This document shows positions 10,718 through 20,436 of a stretch of DNA of 64,000 bases, piece by piece (the first letter of the stretch is position 1; each line of letters opens with the position of its first letter). A model generated the notes under the pieces. The model was not told the origin of the DNA. It saw nothing but the letters and a program-made list of their open reading frames with translations, and did not search any database. Position numbers and translations under genes: made by a program. This stretch comes from Vreelandella venusta (GTDB taxonomy: Bacteria; Pseudomonadota; Gammaproteobacteria; Pseudomonadales; Halomonadaceae): the NCBI RefSeq assembly GCF_007989605.1, contig NZ_BJUL01000005.1, positions 186,001 to 250,000 of the forward strand. Reading direction: 5' to 3'.

Positions 10718-11479
10718 GTGATCCATCGTGACCAACTAGTAGCTGCATGCGACCATCAATTGCGGTCATCGCAATTCAAAGATTTTACCGTTAACGGCCT
10801 TCAAGTAGAGGGGCGTGACACGGTAACACGCGTGGTGTCGGGCGTGACGGCATGCCAGGCGTTATTAGAGGAGGCAGTCGCTTGGCGAGCGGACATGGTG
10901 TTGGTGCACCATGGTTATTTCTGGAAAAACGAACCGGTGGCCATTACCGGCATGAAACAGAAGCGAATTAAAACGCTCTTGGATAACGAAATGAGCTTGC
11001 TGGCTTACCATTTACCATTAGATGCGCATGCCGCGTTTGGCAATAATGCCGAGCTGGCCAAGCGTCTGGGGTGGAAGGTCGAGGGATGCATTGATGGTGA
11101 GCTTGGTGAAGGGCTGTTATGGTCCGGGCGATTGGCTGAGCCGCTAAGCGTTGCAGAGTTGGGTGGTCAATTGGCTGCAGTGCTCCATCGAGAGCCTTTG
11201 GTGGTTGAGTCGCCTTTGGTTGGCTCTGTGGAGCGGGTTGCATGGTGCACCGGAGGTGCTCAAGATATGATTACGGCGGCTTACGATGCAGGCGCGCAAG
11301 TTTTCGTGTCTGGGGAAATATCAGAGCGCACGACGCACCTGGCTAGAGAGATGGGGATTCATTACATCGCTGCTGGCCACCATGCTACAGAGCGTTTTGG
11401 TGTTCAGGCGCTGGGTGAGTGGTTGGCAAGTGAGTATGGTGTGGAGCATCGGTTTATCGATATCGATAATCCCGCTTAG
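10718..11479 (+). CDS. Nif3-like dinuclear metal-centre protein (YbgI family)
   Basis: This 253-residue protein belongs to the Nif3/YbgI family, which forms hexameric toroids with a two-metal site. Metal-ligand motifs are visible: VHHGYFW, YHLPLDAH and the C-terminal AAGHHATERFG. A GTG start follows AAGGAG. E. coli YbgI has been tied to GTP cyclohydrolase I-like or stress roles, but the cellular function is not firmly known. It is divergent from algW. Confidence 0.92.
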   Translation: MIHRDQLVAACDHQLRSSQFKDFTVNGLQVEGRDTVTRVVSGVTACQALLEEAVAWRADMVLVHHGYFWKNEPVAITGMKQKRIKTLLDNEMSLLAYHLPLDAHAAFGNNAELAKRLGWKVEGCIDGELGEGLLWSGRLAEPLSVAELGGQLAAVLHREPLVVESPLVGSVERVAWCTGGAQDMITAAYDAGAQVFVSGEISERTTHLAREMGIHYIAAGHHATERFGVQALGEWLASEYGVEHRFIDIDNPA

Positions 11480-11491
11480 TACTCGCTTGTG

Positions 11492-11528
11492 CAAAGCATC
11501 CGCATCGATTTGCTATGCGGATGCTTTG
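11492..11528. terminator. Bidirectional terminator between nif3-like gene and yhcB
   Basis: A perfect 14-bp stem (11492-11505 with 11515-11528) and a 9-base loop lie between two convergent genes. The arms begin CAAAG and end CTTTG, so either transcript reads a short T-run on leaving the stem. Confidence 0.7.
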
Positions 11529-11541
11529 ACCTTGTTAATTA

Positions 11542-11988
11542 CTAATAACGAGGAGGTTGTGGAGCAGGCTCATCATGCTCTTTCAAGCTGTCTTTTAGGC
11601 CAAAGTCTTCAGACAGCGTCCCGCTTTTGCCATCCGCATAATCACGAGGAGTGTTAACGTCGCTTTCCTCCTCTGTGCCAGGCGCGAGTTTGCTTGTGGG
11701 AGGCGTTGTGGCTGTTTCCAGTCTCCATTCAGCAGCTTCGCTGTCTATTTGTTGCTCTAGTCGATCAGCTTCCTGGCGAATATTAACAATATGCTGCTGA
11801 ATACCGGAAAGGTGGCTTCCCATGCCTTTCTTAAGCTCGGCTATTTGATGCTCACGCTCAAGCAAAGACTGCTTTAGTGTGGCGTGGTCACGTTGGCTTT
11901 TGCTGAACAGGCGATAGCACGCTAAGCCGATAACAAATCCAATAACGACACCGATAATCGCAACAGTGAATGGCGAGCTTGCTTCCAC
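11542..11988 (-). CDS. zapG: YhcB/ZapG-family membrane protein (DUF1043)
   Basis: The protein has one N-terminal membrane helix (about residues 8-26) followed by a long charged coiled-coil region and a disordered, Pro/Asp-rich tail, as in the DUF1043 family. In E. coli YhcB/ZapG links division and envelope synthesis. I chose the GTG at 11988, preceded by AGGGAGA, which gives 148 residues; an ATG 26 codons upstream gives an unlikely extension. It is divergent from zapE, a neighbour also tied to division. Confidence 0.88.
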   Translation of the reverse strand: MEASSPFTVAIIGVVIGFVIGLACYRLFSKSQRDHATLKQSLLEREHQIAELKKGMGSHLSGIQQHIVNIRQEADRLEQQIDSEAAEWRLETATTPPTSKLAPGTEEESDVNTPRDYADGKSGTLSEDFGLKDSLKEHDEPAPQPPRY

Positions 11989-12038
11989 AGTATTCTCCCT
12001 AGAGATGATGCACGCCACCAAACGCATGGCGGGGTTTG

Positions 12039-12062
12039 ACAAACAGCTTAACAAACAGCTTA
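12039..12062. repeat. 12-bp direct repeat in yhcB leader
   Basis: Two perfect copies of ACAAACAGCTTA lie head to tail, flanked on the right by a five-base part copy (ACAAA). The tract lies between the likely yhcB promoter and its start codon, so it would be transcribed as untranslated leader. Confidence 0.8.
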
Positions 12063-12075
12063 ACAAAGCGTGACT

Positions 12076-12106
12076 ATTATAGGCGCGTATCCGTTGGTTG
12101 GGTCAA
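12076..12106 (-). promoter_or_regulatory. Likely promoter of yhcB
   Basis: On the minus strand TTGACC (12106-12101) and a perfect TATAAT (12081-12076) are separated by 19 bases, slightly longer than the ideal sigma-70 spacing. They point toward yhcB. Transcription would begin near 12069, giving a leader of about 80 bases that contains the 12-bp repeats. Confidence 0.5.
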
Positions 12107-12136
12107 TCCGCTCATGCGCTTAGTTATTATGCAGCG

Positions 12137-12142
12137 TATAAT
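12137..12142 (+). promoter_or_regulatory. Possible -10 element for zapE
   Basis: A perfect TATAAT stands 78 bases before the zapE start codon. No good -35 hexamer is at the right distance, so this is only a candidate. Confidence 0.35.
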
Positions 12143-12220
12143 ACTGTTTTTTTATTTGGGCAGACTGTGTTCTTACAACGTCACAGTTTCGTTCACGATG
12201 TGGGCTGTGGGAGCGAGTTG

Positions 12221-13402
12221 ATGTCATCATTATCTGCACGTAAAGACAGCGAGCAGGCGAGCCGATTAACGCCTTTTGCGCGGTATCAGGAAGACTTAAA
12301 GCGTGACGATTTCCAGTATGACCCTGCTCAAGAGCAGGCGGTTAAACACCTGCAACGCCTTTATGATGAGCTGCTAGTCACTCCGGCTAGTGCTCCTAAG
12401 GCGGTCATTGCCAACAAAGGATTAAAGGCAAAAGTTGCCGGATTGCTGGGTAAAAAAGCCAGTGCCAGCGAGCCGGTGCTGCCTGACGTTAAGGGGCTCT
12501 ACTTTTGGGGAGGTGTGGGGCGTGGGAAAACGTATCTAGTCGACACTTTCTACGAAGCGCTGCCGTTTCCTGAAAAAATGCGCACCCACTTTCATCGTTT
12601 TATGCAGCGCGTTCATAATGAGTTGACGCACTATAAAGGCGAAAAGAACCCGTTGACGCTGATTGCTGGCAAGTTTGCTAGCGAAGCGCGCGTTATTTGC
12701 TTTGATGAATTTTTTGTCAAAGATATTACCGACGCGATGATCTTGGCAAATTTGCTTGAGGCGCTATTTGAGCGTGGTGTGGTGTTGGTGGCGACATCAA
12801 ATATAGTGCCGGACGACCTTTACAAGGATGGGCTGCAGCGCGCACGGTTTGTTCCCGCCATTGAGCTAGTGAATCGTCACTGCGAGATCGTCAACGTCGA
12901 TTCTGGTGTTGACTACCGTTTGCGTGCCCTGGAGCGAGCTGAAATTTTTCATGCGCCGCTTGATGAGGCGGCAGAGCAGGAGCTGAGCAGGAGTTTCAGA
13001 GAAATAGCTGGCCATGAGGGCGAGGAGGGGGCGCCTCTTGAGGTTAATCATCGCGTTTTAAAGACACGTCGACTCCACGACGATGTGGCATGGTTTGAAT
13101 TTGTCGAACTCTGTGATGGGCCGCGTAGCCAGAATGATTATATTGAGCTGGCCAGGGAGTTTCATACGGTTTTGGTGTCTAACGTCACTCAGATGAATGC
13201 AAAAACTGACGATCAGGCTCGCCGCTTTATTAATATGGTTGATGAGTTTTACGATCGCGGGGTCAAGCTGTTGATGTCGGCAGAGGCGCCAGTTGAAGCA
13301 CTGTATCGCGATGGCAAGCTGACCTTTGAATTTCAGCGGACGCTGTCACGCCTGCAGGAAATGCAGTCTAAAGAGTATTTAGCGCTACCTCATAAGCCCT
13401 AG
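12221..13402 (+). CDS. zapE: Cell division ATPase ZapE (AFG1-like)
   Basis: This 393-residue P-loop ATPase belongs to the AFG1/ZapE family. Walker A (GGVGRGKT) is at residues 97-104 and Walker B is VICFDEFFV; the long N-terminal segment is typical. In E. coli ZapE is recruited to the Z-ring late in constriction. I took the ATG at 12221 behind GGGAG; a longer in-frame reading begins at 12098 but covers the promoter region. It stands just upstream of rplM-rpsI, as in related genomes. Confidence 0.93.
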   Translation: MSSLSARKDSEQASRLTPFARYQEDLKRDDFQYDPAQEQAVKHLQRLYDELLVTPASAPKAVIANKGLKAKVAGLLGKKASASEPVLPDVKGLYFWGGVGRGKTYLVDTFYEALPFPEKMRTHFHRFMQRVHNELTHYKGEKNPLTLIAGKFASEARVICFDEFFVKDITDAMILANLLEALFERGVVLVATSNIVPDDLYKDGLQRARFVPAIELVNRHCEIVNVDSGVDYRLRALERAEIFHAPLDEAAEQELSRSFREIAGHEGEEGAPLEVNHRVLKTRRLHDDVAWFEFVELCDGPRSQNDYIELAREFHTVLVSNVTQMNAKTDDQARRFINMVDEFYDRGVKLLMSAEAPVEALYRDGKLTFEFQRTLSRLQEMQSKEYLALPHKP

Positions 13403-13481
13403 TATCGGGTACGCCGATAAATACGCTGCAAGCAAGAATAATATCAATAAGAGCGATATTAATAAAAAAGAGTGGCGGTAC

Positions 13482-13510
13482 TTAACTTGCGGTGATACTT
13501 GCTGTAGAAT
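13482..13510 (+). promoter_or_regulatory. Likely promoter of rplM-rpsI
   Basis: TTAACT (13482-13487) and TAGAAT (13505-13510) are 17 bases apart, a reasonable sigma-70 pair. It leaves a leader of about 110 bases before rplM. In E. coli the rplM leader is the target of L13 autorepression; whether that holds here is not visible by eye. Confidence 0.5.
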
Positions 13511-13627
13511 GCCGCCTCGCTGCACGTTGCTGGTTTTTTTCTGGCAACCAAAAAAAATAGGGATGGTGCTTCATTGCTTATATAGCGGTGTGAGCTACCC
13601 AACACACTTAATCTGGTGATTTTATCC

Positions 13628-14056
13628 ATGAAGACGTTCAGTGCTAAGCCGCAGTCCGTCCAGCGCGACTGGTACGTAGTCGACGCTACGGACAAAACGC
13701 TCGGTCGTCTGGCAACCGAGATTGCTCGCCGCCTGCGTGGCAAGCATAAACCCGAATTTACTCCTCACGTTGATACTGGCGATTACATCGTTGTTATCAA
13801 CGCTGAAAAAGTCCATGTAACCGGCAATAAGGCGAAGGCTAAAACCTACTATCGCCACACGGGTTACCCGGGCGGTCTGCGCTCTATGACATTCGACAAA
13901 ATGCTTGATCATGCCCCTGAGCGCATTATTGAGTCTGCCGTTAAAGGCATGTTGCCGAAAGGTCCTTTGGGTCGCGCCATGTACTCAAAATTGAAAGTGT
14001 ACGCCGGTGCCGAGCATCCGCATGCTGCCCAACAGCCGCTTGAACTGAACATCTGA
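13628..14056 (+). CDS. rplM: 50S ribosomal protein L13
   Basis: This 142-residue protein matches L13 throughout, from [15 protein letters not shown] through [20 protein letters not shown] to the conserved GMLPKGPLG motif. It is an early-assembly 23S rRNA-binding protein. The start is fixed by the conserved N-terminus; an in-frame start four codons earlier is not conserved. It is followed 13 bases later by rpsI, its universal partner. Confidence 0.98.
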   Translation: MKTFSAKPQSVQRDWYVVDATDKTLGRLATEIARRLRGKHKPEFTPHVDTGDYIVVINAEKVHVTGNKAKAKTYYRHTGYPGGLRSMTFDKMLDHAPERIIESAVKGMLPKGPLGRAMYSKLKVYAGAEHPHAAQQPLELNI

Positions 14057-14069
14057 GGAAATCTTCGCC

Positions 14070-14459
14070 ATGACACAGCAGTATTACGGTACCGGGCGCC
14101 GCAAGACTTCCACCGCTCGCGTGTTTATGAAGCCGGGCTCTGGCAAAATTACTGTCAATGATAAAGATCTTGACCTGTATTTTGGTCGAGTAACTGGTCG
14201 TATGGTTGTTCGTCAGCCGCTTGAGTTGACTGAAACACTGAACCAGTTTGACGTGTTCGTCACTGTTGCTGGCGGTGGTGGTTCCTCTCAAGCAGGCGCC
14301 ATTCGTCACGGCATCACTCGCGCCCTGATGAACTATAATGAAGATCTGCGTCCAGCATTGCGCGCTGCCGGTTATGTAACCCGCGATGCCCGTCAGGTTG
14401 AGCGTAAGAAAGTCGGTCTGCGTAAAGCACGTCGTCGTCCGCAGTTCTCTAAGCGTTAA
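14070..14459 (+). CDS. rpsI: 30S ribosomal protein S9
   Basis: S9 is 129 residues here, with the typical N-terminus [15 protein letters not shown] and the C-terminal tail ending RRPQFSKR, whose last Lys-Arg residues reach the P-site tRNA. A GAGGAAA site precedes the ATG. It is the second gene of the rplM-rpsI operon and is followed by a strong terminator. Confidence 0.98.
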   Translation: MTQQYYGTGRRKTSTARVFMKPGSGKITVNDKDLDLYFGRVTGRMVVRQPLELTETLNQFDVFVTVAGGGGSSQAGAIRHGITRALMNYNEDLRPALRAAGYVTRDARQVERKKVGLRKARRRPQFSKR

Positions 14460-14475
14460 TTTTACGCTATGCGGC

Positions 14476-14509
14476 AAAAGCGCCCGGGTCAAAGACCTGG
14501 GCGCTTTTT
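14476..14509 (+). terminator. Rho-independent terminator after rpsI
   Basis: A GC-rich stem (14480-14490 with 14494-14504, one G-T wobble) has a three-base AAA loop and is flanked by A-runs and T-runs. It is placed 17 bases after the rpsI stop. Confidence 0.85.
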
Positions 14510-14667
14510 ATTGGAATATCAAAAAATTATAACGCTTATACCACCATGGTCACGGGCGGTTGTTCTTGTGCAGAGCGCTTTGTTTTTTTAACATAGAGCG
14601 TATTTGATATTCGTCGTCGCAAGACGCCTTTGCGGCGGAACGGGTAAGCTGATGGGAGAAACCAGAA

Positions 14668-15267
14668 ATGGCAGATAACGGCGTAAACAAAGGTCGGCGC
14701 CGTTTCCTTGTAGGCGCCACCTCCGTTGTGGGGGCGGTGGGCGCTGTCGGGGTTGCGGTCCCCTTTGTGGCTTCTTGGCAGCCTAGTGCCAAGGCAAGAG
14801 CGGCAGGCGCGCCTGTTCAAGCTGATATATCGAAGCTTGAGCCTGGGCAGCGTATGACCGTCGAATGGCGTGGTCGGCCGATTTGGATTATTAACCGTAC
14901 GCCGGAAATGATCGAGCGAACGGAAGCGTTAGGTGCCGACAGCTTAGCGGATCCTAATTCAGAGGTGCCGCAGCAGCCAGCATATATCCAAGGTGGTCTG
15001 CGCTCTATTAAGCCAGAAATAGGCGTGTTGATTGGTATTTGCACGCATTTGGGCTGTTCACCCTTGTTCCGACCTGAGCCGAATGCCGAAGGGGTTGGGG
15101 TGGAGAACTGGCCGGGTGGTTTCTTCTGCCCATGCCATGGCTCTCGCTTTGACTTGGCTGGTCGCGTATTTAATAACGTACCTGCGCCGACTAATCTTGA
15201 GGTTCCACCCTACCGCTTTGAAAATGATGACATTATTGTCGTCGGCGAAGATGAGGAGGCTGCCTGA
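14668..15267 (+). CDS. petA: Ubiquinol-cytochrome c reductase iron-sulfur subunit (Rieske)
   Basis: The Rieske subunit of the cytochrome bc1 complex takes electrons from ubiquinol. The 199-residue protein has a Tat-type N-terminal stretch (GRRRFLVGATSV) that also serves as membrane anchor, and both cluster-binding boxes, CTHLGC and CPCHGS, supplying two Cys and two His ligands. GGGAGAAACC lies upstream of the ATG. The stop overlaps the petB start, which indicates coupled translation of petABC. Confidence 0.97.
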   Translation: MADNGVNKGRRRFLVGATSVVGAVGAVGVAVPFVASWQPSAKARAAGAPVQADISKLEPGQRMTVEWRGRPIWIINRTPEMIERTEALGADSLADPNSEVPQQPAYIQGGLRSIKPEIGVLIGICTHLGCSPLFRPEPNAEGVGVENWPGGFFCPCHGSRFDLAGRVFNNVPAPTNLEVPPYRFENDDIIVVGEDEEAA

Positions 15268-16526
15268 TGGGTAATCCGAATAAAGCCAAGGCGGAAAAGG
15301 GCCTCATGCGTTGGGTAGATGATCGCTTCCCCGCTACTCAGATGTGGCAGGAGCATCTTTCCAAATACTACGCGCCTAAAAATTTCAACTTTTGGTATTT
15401 CTTTGGCTCATTAGCGCTGCTGGCGCTGGTTAACCAAATCTTGACCGGGGTTTGGTTAACCATGAGCTTTAACCCCTCTGCTGAAGGTGCATTCGATTCT
15501 GTCGAATACATTATGCGTGATGTGGAGTGGGGGTGGCTGATTCGCTATATGCACACCACCGGCGCTTCTGCCTTCTTCCTTGTCGTCTATCTACATATGT
15601 TCCGTGGCCTCTTGTATGGTTCCTACAAAGCGCCTCGTGAATTGGTGTGGGTGTTTGGTATGACGATTTATCTGGTGTTGATGGCCGAAGCCTTCATGGG
15701 CTATTTGTTGCCATGGGGCCAGATGTCTTACTGGGGTGCTCAGGTTATTATTTCGTTGTTCTCAGCGATTCCTGGTATTGGTCCCGACCTAGCGCAGTGG
15801 GTGCGTGGTGACTTCCTGATCTCAGGCATTACCCTTAACCGTTTCTTTGCACTGCATGTGGTGGCTCTGCCAATCGTTATTTTAGCGCTCGTCGTGTTGC
15901 ATATTATTGCGCTACACGAAGTGGGTTCAAATAACCCTGACGGCATTGATATTAAGCAGAAGAAGGATGAAGCGGGTGTACCGTTGGATGGAATTCCTTT
16001 CCACCCTTACTACACGGTAAAAGACCTGGTAGGTATTGCGGTCTTCCTGTTTGTTTTCTGCGTAGTGGTGTTCTACTTCCCAGAGGGCGGCGGCTACTTT
16101 ATTGAGAAGCCAAACTTTGATCAAGCGAACCCGCTAAAAACGCCTGATCACATCGCACCTGTTTGGTATATGACGCCTTTCTATGCCATTCTTCGCGCTA
16201 TCACTTTCTCCGTGTTCGGCTTAGACGCTAAGTTCCTCGGTGTTATCTTTATGGGCGCTGCGATTGCGATATTGTTTGTTCTGCCCTGGCTGGATCGTAG
16301 TCCAGTGCGCTCAATGCGCTACAAAGGCTGGATGTCGAAAACTATGCTGACGCTGTTTGCTATCAGCTTTGTCATCCTTGGTGTTTTGGGTGTGTTGCCA
16401 TCTACAGAGGGCAGGACGCTACTAGCCCAGGCCTGCACCGTGATTTATTTCGCCTTCTTTGTCTTGATGCCGTTCTACACCAAGCTGGAGAAGACTAAAC
16501 CCGTTCCGGAAAGGGTGACTGGCTAA
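15267..16526 (+). CDS. petB: Cytochrome b subunit of bc1 complex
   Basis: Cytochrome b carries the two b hemes and the quinone oxidation and reduction sites of the bc1 complex. The 419-residue protein is highly hydrophobic with about eight membrane helices. Heme ligand regions are visible around RYMHTTGASAFFLVVYLHM and FALHVVALPIVILALVVLHI, and a PDHIAPVWY stretch marks the quinol-site PEWY-type loop region. Start and stop overlap petA and petC by one base. Confidence 0.97.
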   Translation: MGNPNKAKAEKGLMRWVDDRFPATQMWQEHLSKYYAPKNFNFWYFFGSLALLALVNQILTGVWLTMSFNPSAEGAFDSVEYIMRDVEWGWLIRYMHTTGASAFFLVVYLHMFRGLLYGSYKAPRELVWVFGMTIYLVLMAEAFMGYLLPWGQMSYWGAQVIISLFSAIPGIGPDLAQWVRGDFLISGITLNRFFALHVVALPIVILALVVLHIIALHEVGSNNPDGIDIKQKKDEAGVPLDGIPFHPYYTVKDLVGIAVFLFVFCVVVFYFPEGGGYFIEKPNFDQANPLKTPDHIAPVWYMTPFYAILRAITFSVFGLDAKFLGVIFMGAAIAILFVLPWLDRSPVRSMRYKGWMSKTMLTLFAISFVILGVLGVLPSTEGRTLLAQACTVIYFAFFVLMPFYTKLEKTKPVPERVTG

Positions 16527-17293
16527 TGAAAAAGTATCTACTTGGACTCCTTTTCGCGTTAGTGCCAGTAACTGCGATGGCTGCCGGTGGTGCGAGTGTG
16601 CCTCACTCGATGGATCCTGATCTGCATGATCAAGCCTCGCTGCAAAATGGCATGAAGCTCTATGTTAACTACTGCATGGGCTGTCACTCGCTTCAGTATC
16701 AACGCTTTGCTCGTGCGGCTGAAGATCTGGGGATGCCCCAGGATTTGGTTGAAGAAAATCTGATTTTCTCATCTGATTTGGGGTTCAATGATCAGATGCA
16801 CATTGCAATGAATAGTGGTGATGCTGAGTCTTGGTTCGGTGCGCCGCCGCCAGATCTATCGCTTAAAGCGCGTGTGCGTGGAACGGACTGGATCTACTCT
16901 TATCTGCTTGGTTTCTACAAAGATCCGAGCCGCCCCACTGGTGTTAACAACACGGTATTCGATTTAGTTGCGATGCCTAACGTGTTGGAGCCACTGCAGG
17001 GTGTACAAGAGCTGGTGTGTGCGGAAACGGATCATCCGGTGGCGGGTCAGTCACCCGATCCTTTGTCGGGTAAGTACCAGTCTTGTGATGTGCTGCAAGT
17101 AACCCAGCCAGGTTCCATGGAGCCTGCTGAGTTTGAGGAAGCAGTGTATGATCTTACTAACTTCCTAGCTTATGTGGGCGAGCCCTCCAAGCTTCAAGCT
17201 CAGGCATTAGCACCTAAAGTGCTGATCTTCATTTTCATTTTTGGTGTAATTGCCTACTTGCTTAAGCGTGAGTATTGGCGAGATGTTCACTAA
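16526..17293 (+). CDS. petC: Cytochrome c1
   Basis: Cytochrome c1 passes electrons from the Rieske centre to soluble cytochrome c. The 255-residue precursor has an N-terminal signal peptide ending AMA-AGG, a single heme-binding CMGCH motif at about residue 51, and a C-terminal membrane anchor (PKVLIFIFIFGVIAYLL). Its ATG overlaps the petB stop (TAATG). A strong terminator follows. Confidence 0.97.
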   Translation: MKKYLLGLLFALVPVTAMAAGGASVPHSMDPDLHDQASLQNGMKLYVNYCMGCHSLQYQRFARAAEDLGMPQDLVEENLIFSSDLGFNDQMHIAMNSGDAESWFGAPPPDLSLKARVRGTDWIYSYLLGFYKDPSRPTGVNNTVFDLVAMPNVLEPLQGVQELVCAETDHPVAGQSPDPLSGKYQSCDVLQVTQPGSMEPAEFEEAVYDLTNFLAYVGEPSKLQAQALAPKVLIFIFIFGVIAYLLKREYWRDVH

Positions 17294-17317
17294 TTATTAA
17301 GTGATGAGCGGCATGTC

Positions 17318-17350
17318 GGGCGCACGGCGGAAGCCGTGCGCCCTTTGTTT
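17318..17350 (+). terminator. Rho-independent terminator after petC
   Basis: An 11-bp perfect GC-rich stem (17318-17328 with 17333-17343) with a GGAA tetraloop is followed by TTTGTTT. It ends the petABC operon. Confidence 0.85.
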
Positions 17351-17443
17351 ATCTAGTCAGTCGTAATGCAAAGCGGGTTACCATCCCATAAGCTAGCGCT
17401 GGCGTGTTATTATCAAAGATTGTTTTGATGCGAGGATGCTTTC

Positions 17444-18070
17444 ATGGGTGTTGTGGCCAAGCGGTCGTCGATGATCTTTTACTCTGGTAATGATGATCAT
17501 TTTAGTCATCGTGTACGCATTGTTCTGGCTGAAAAGGGGGTGGCGGTTGATATCGTTGATGTCAGCGACGAGCGTCCGCCTGAAGAGTTAGCAGACCTCA
17601 ACCCGTACAACAGCGTGCCTACGCTGCTAGATCGTGACTTGGTGCTCTATGAGTCTAAGGTCATGATGGAGTATCTGGATGAGCGTTTCCCTCATCCTCC
17701 TTTGCTGCCTGTTTATCCGGTGGCGCGGGCGCAAAGCCGTTTGTGGATGCATCGTATTGAGCGCGAGTGGTGCCCAATGCTGGAGCAAATACGCACTGGT
17801 GGTAAAAAGGAAGCGGAAAAGGCGCGTAAAGAGCTGCGCGAAAGTCTCATTGGGATTTCGCCCATCTTTGAAGATATGCCTTACTTTATGAGTGAGGAGT
17901 TTACGCTTGTCGACTGCTGTTTAGCGCCGATTTTATGGCGTTTGCCTGAGCTGAATATTGAGTTGCCTGAGAAGCAGGTAAAGCCTCTGTTGGGCTATAT
18001 GTCGCGGGTATTCGAACGTGAAGCGTTTAAGGCATCTTTAAACGAGCGTGAAAAAGAGATGCGCGCTTGA
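17444..18070 (+). CDS. sspA: Stringent starvation protein A
   Basis: SspA has a glutathione-S-transferase fold but acts as an RNA-polymerase-associated regulator in starvation and acid stress. The 208-residue protein shows the thioredoxin-like N-terminal half ([29 protein letters not shown]) and an all-helical C-terminal half. It precedes sspB, its usual partner, by 62 bases and lies downstream of the petABC terminator. Confidence 0.95.
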   Translation: MGVVAKRSSMIFYSGNDDHFSHRVRIVLAEKGVAVDIVDVSDERPPEELADLNPYNSVPTLLDRDLVLYESKVMMEYLDERFPHPPLLPVYPVARAQSRLWMHRIEREWCPMLEQIRTGGKKEAEKARKELRESLIGISPIFEDMPYFMSEEFTLVDCCLAPILWRLPELNIELPEKQVKPLLGYMSRVFEREAFKASLNEREKEMRA

Positions 18071-18132
18071 ATTCATGCTGCCTCTTTTCCTTAATTAGGT
18101 AAGGGGCATATTTTTCAGGAGGAGGGAGCCTT

Positions 18133-18621
18133 ATGAAATCGAGCCGTCCCTATCTCGCCCGAGCTCTCTATGAGTGGTTGCTGGATAATGAGTTGACGCC
18201 TTATGTGGTAGTAGATGCTACTCAGCCAGGCGTAGAGGTGCCGCGTCAGTTTGTTCAGAATGGACAAATTGTGTTGAATGTAGCGCCAACTGCTGTGCGT
18301 GACCTGTTTATGGAAAATCAGGCCATAGGGTTTAATGCTCGCTTTGGTGGCCAGCCTATGCAGGTAATGATTCCTACACCTGCGCTTATCGCAATTTACG
18401 CTCGCGAAAATGGTGCTGGTATGGTGTTTGGTCATGAGCCAGAGTTGGATGCAGCAGAATTTGATGATGCGGAATTGGGTGGCGATTTTTCAGACTCTTG
18501 CGATGAGTCGTCGAAGCCTGAGTTAACGGTTACAGAGCCTGTGTCTGAAAAAGAGGGTGATGTTTCTGCTCTGCCGTCTAAAAAGGCTAAGAAAAAGCCA
18601 ACGTTACGTGTGGTTAAATAG
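18133..18621 (+). CDS. sspB: ClpXP adaptor protein SspB
   Basis: SspB delivers ssrA-tagged proteins to the ClpXP protease. The 162-residue protein has the folded tag-binding domain in the first 115 residues (RPYLARALYEWLLDN, TAVRDLFMENQAIGFNARFGG), then an acidic flexible linker and a basic C-terminal tail ending TLRVVK, which matches the ClpX-docking motif of the family. AGGAGGGAG precedes the ATG. Confidence 0.95.
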   Translation: MKSSRPYLARALYEWLLDNELTPYVVVDATQPGVEVPRQFVQNGQIVLNVAPTAVRDLFMENQAIGFNARFGGQPMQVMIPTPALIAIYARENGAGMVFGHEPELDAAEFDDAELGGDFSDSCDESSKPELTVTEPVSEKEGDVSALPSKKAKKKPTLRVVK

Positions 18622-18693
18622 CTCGGTGGCTTAGCTAAGATATTAGCCTGTGCTTCTTAGCGACGATTTTGCTGAGTAAGCTGGTGGGTGAAT

Positions 18694-18736
18694 AAAAAAA
18701 ACCTCGTCTCGGTGAAAAGCTGAAACGAGGTTTTTT
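18694..18736. terminator. Bidirectional terminator between sspB and dolP
   Basis: A 10-bp stem (AAAACCTCGT with ACGAGGTTTT) flanks a 17-base loop and carries an A-run on the left and a T-run on the right, so it can serve both convergent genes. Confidence 0.75.
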
Positions 18737-18751
18737 CTACCGATGTATTAA

Positions 18752-19324
18752 TCAGTCGATATAGTCAAAGACTTTGACGATTCGCTGAATACCGCCAACC
18801 GCTGATACCGCATTGGCAATTCGGTTGCCTTCATCGCGAGTCACCATGCCCATCAGATAAACCGTCGCGTTTTCTGTGGTGACTTTTAGTTTTGATGAGT
18901 CGATACGGTCATTGGTGGCAAGTTGGCTCATCACATTGGTGGTTATCCAAGTGTCGTTTAGGCGTTGGCTGGCGGGTAGATTTGCAGCAATACTGAGTTC
19001 GTTGTGAACTTGGTCTACGCCGCGTAGAGAGCTGGCGACTTCAGCTGCTTTATTGCGCAGTTCCTCGCTTGGTACTTGTCCAATCAGTAGGAGTGAGCCG
19101 TTATAGCTCTGTGCCCTTATGCGAGCATCTCTCAGGCGAGCGTCTGCACGCTCCAGCGCACGTGGTGCTTCACGTTCGATGGTTGTATCAATGGCTTCGA
19201 CATCACTGCTGCGCTGACCATAGTTGGAGGGGTTAGATGCCGCGTTATTCGCGCATCCAGCCAGTAAAATAACGCTAAGTGTCGCAACGGCAATTAGTTT
19301 GTATAAAGGATAGCGCAGGACCAT
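18752..19324 (-). CDS. dolP: BON-domain outer-membrane lipoprotein (DolP/YraP-like)
   Basis: The 190-residue precursor has a lipoprotein signal peptide with lipobox LAGC (Cys24) and two BON domains: one includes DARIRAQSYNGSLLLIGQVP and the other NDRIDSSKLKVTTENATVYLMG. DolP-type proteins bind anionic phospholipids at division sites and support outer-membrane integrity. It ends a minus-strand run lpoA-yraN-diaA-dolP, the order seen in E. coli and Pseudomonas. Confidence 0.92.
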   Translation of the reverse strand: MVLRYPLYKLIAVATLSVILLAGCANNAASNPSNYGQRSSDVEAIDTTIEREAPRALERADARLRDARIRAQSYNGSLLLIGQVPSEELRNKAAEVASSLRGVDQVHNELSIAANLPASQRLNDTWITTNVMSQLATNDRIDSSKLKVTTENATVYLMGMVTRDEGNRIANAVSAVGGIQRIVKVFDYID

Positions 19325-19430
19325 GGCGATAACTCCTTGTGAAGTGTAAAGTCAGTAGGTGTTAATCTACCTGTTTGATTGTGTTTTTGCAGTTTGATCT
19401 GCTCAGGTTAATGAGTTTTATGCTGACTAT

Positions 19431-20033
<603 letters not shown>

Positions 20034-20046
20034 CTAGGTAAAAGTA

Positions 20047-20436
20047 TCAGTAAGCATCAAAAGCCGCTTTTTCCCACTGAAATTCAAGCGCGGGAGGCGT
20101 GCCCGTGATAGCTAGGATATCAAAGCGACACGGACTTAAAACAGCATGTTGAGCGATATAGAGCTTGGCTGCTCGTATTAGACGATGTCGCTTCTGTGCA
20201 GTGACGGTCTCTAAGGGGTGGCCATAACGGGTAGTGGTGCGATGTTTTACTTCGATAAAGACCAGGGTGTCCTGGTCTTTCATCACAAGATCAAGCTCGC
20301 CACCTTTAACGTGATGATTACTAGTGACAAGCGTTAAACCATGCTGCTGCAGCCATTGAGCGGCTAATTGCTCAATGGCTGCGCCCCGAGTCCGTGCTGT
20401 TTGCGGTGTATTGGGGGGCTGGTGGCTATTGGTCAT
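20047..20436 (-). CDS. yraN: YraN family protein (UPF0102)
   Basis: The protein of 129 residues has an endonuclease-like core with GGELDLVMKDQDTLVFIEVKHR, matching the E/D-x(n)-D-(E/Q)-x-K pattern of restriction-endonuclease-fold proteins. Biological function is not firmly established. Its start overlaps the end of lpoA by 11 bases, so the two genes are probably translated from one transcript. Confidence 0.92.
   Translation of the reverse strand: MTNSHQPPNTPQTARTRGAAIEQLAAQWLQQHGLTLVTSNHHVKGGELDLVMKDQDTLVFIEVKHRTTTRYGHPLETVTAQKRHRLIRAAKLYIAQHAVLSPCRFDILAITGTPPALEFQWEKAAFDAY

Noticed and set aside
13941..14492. 183-codon minus-strand ORF across rplM-rpsI
   Set aside because: It lies antisense to two ribosomal protein genes and has no domain or ribosome binding site.
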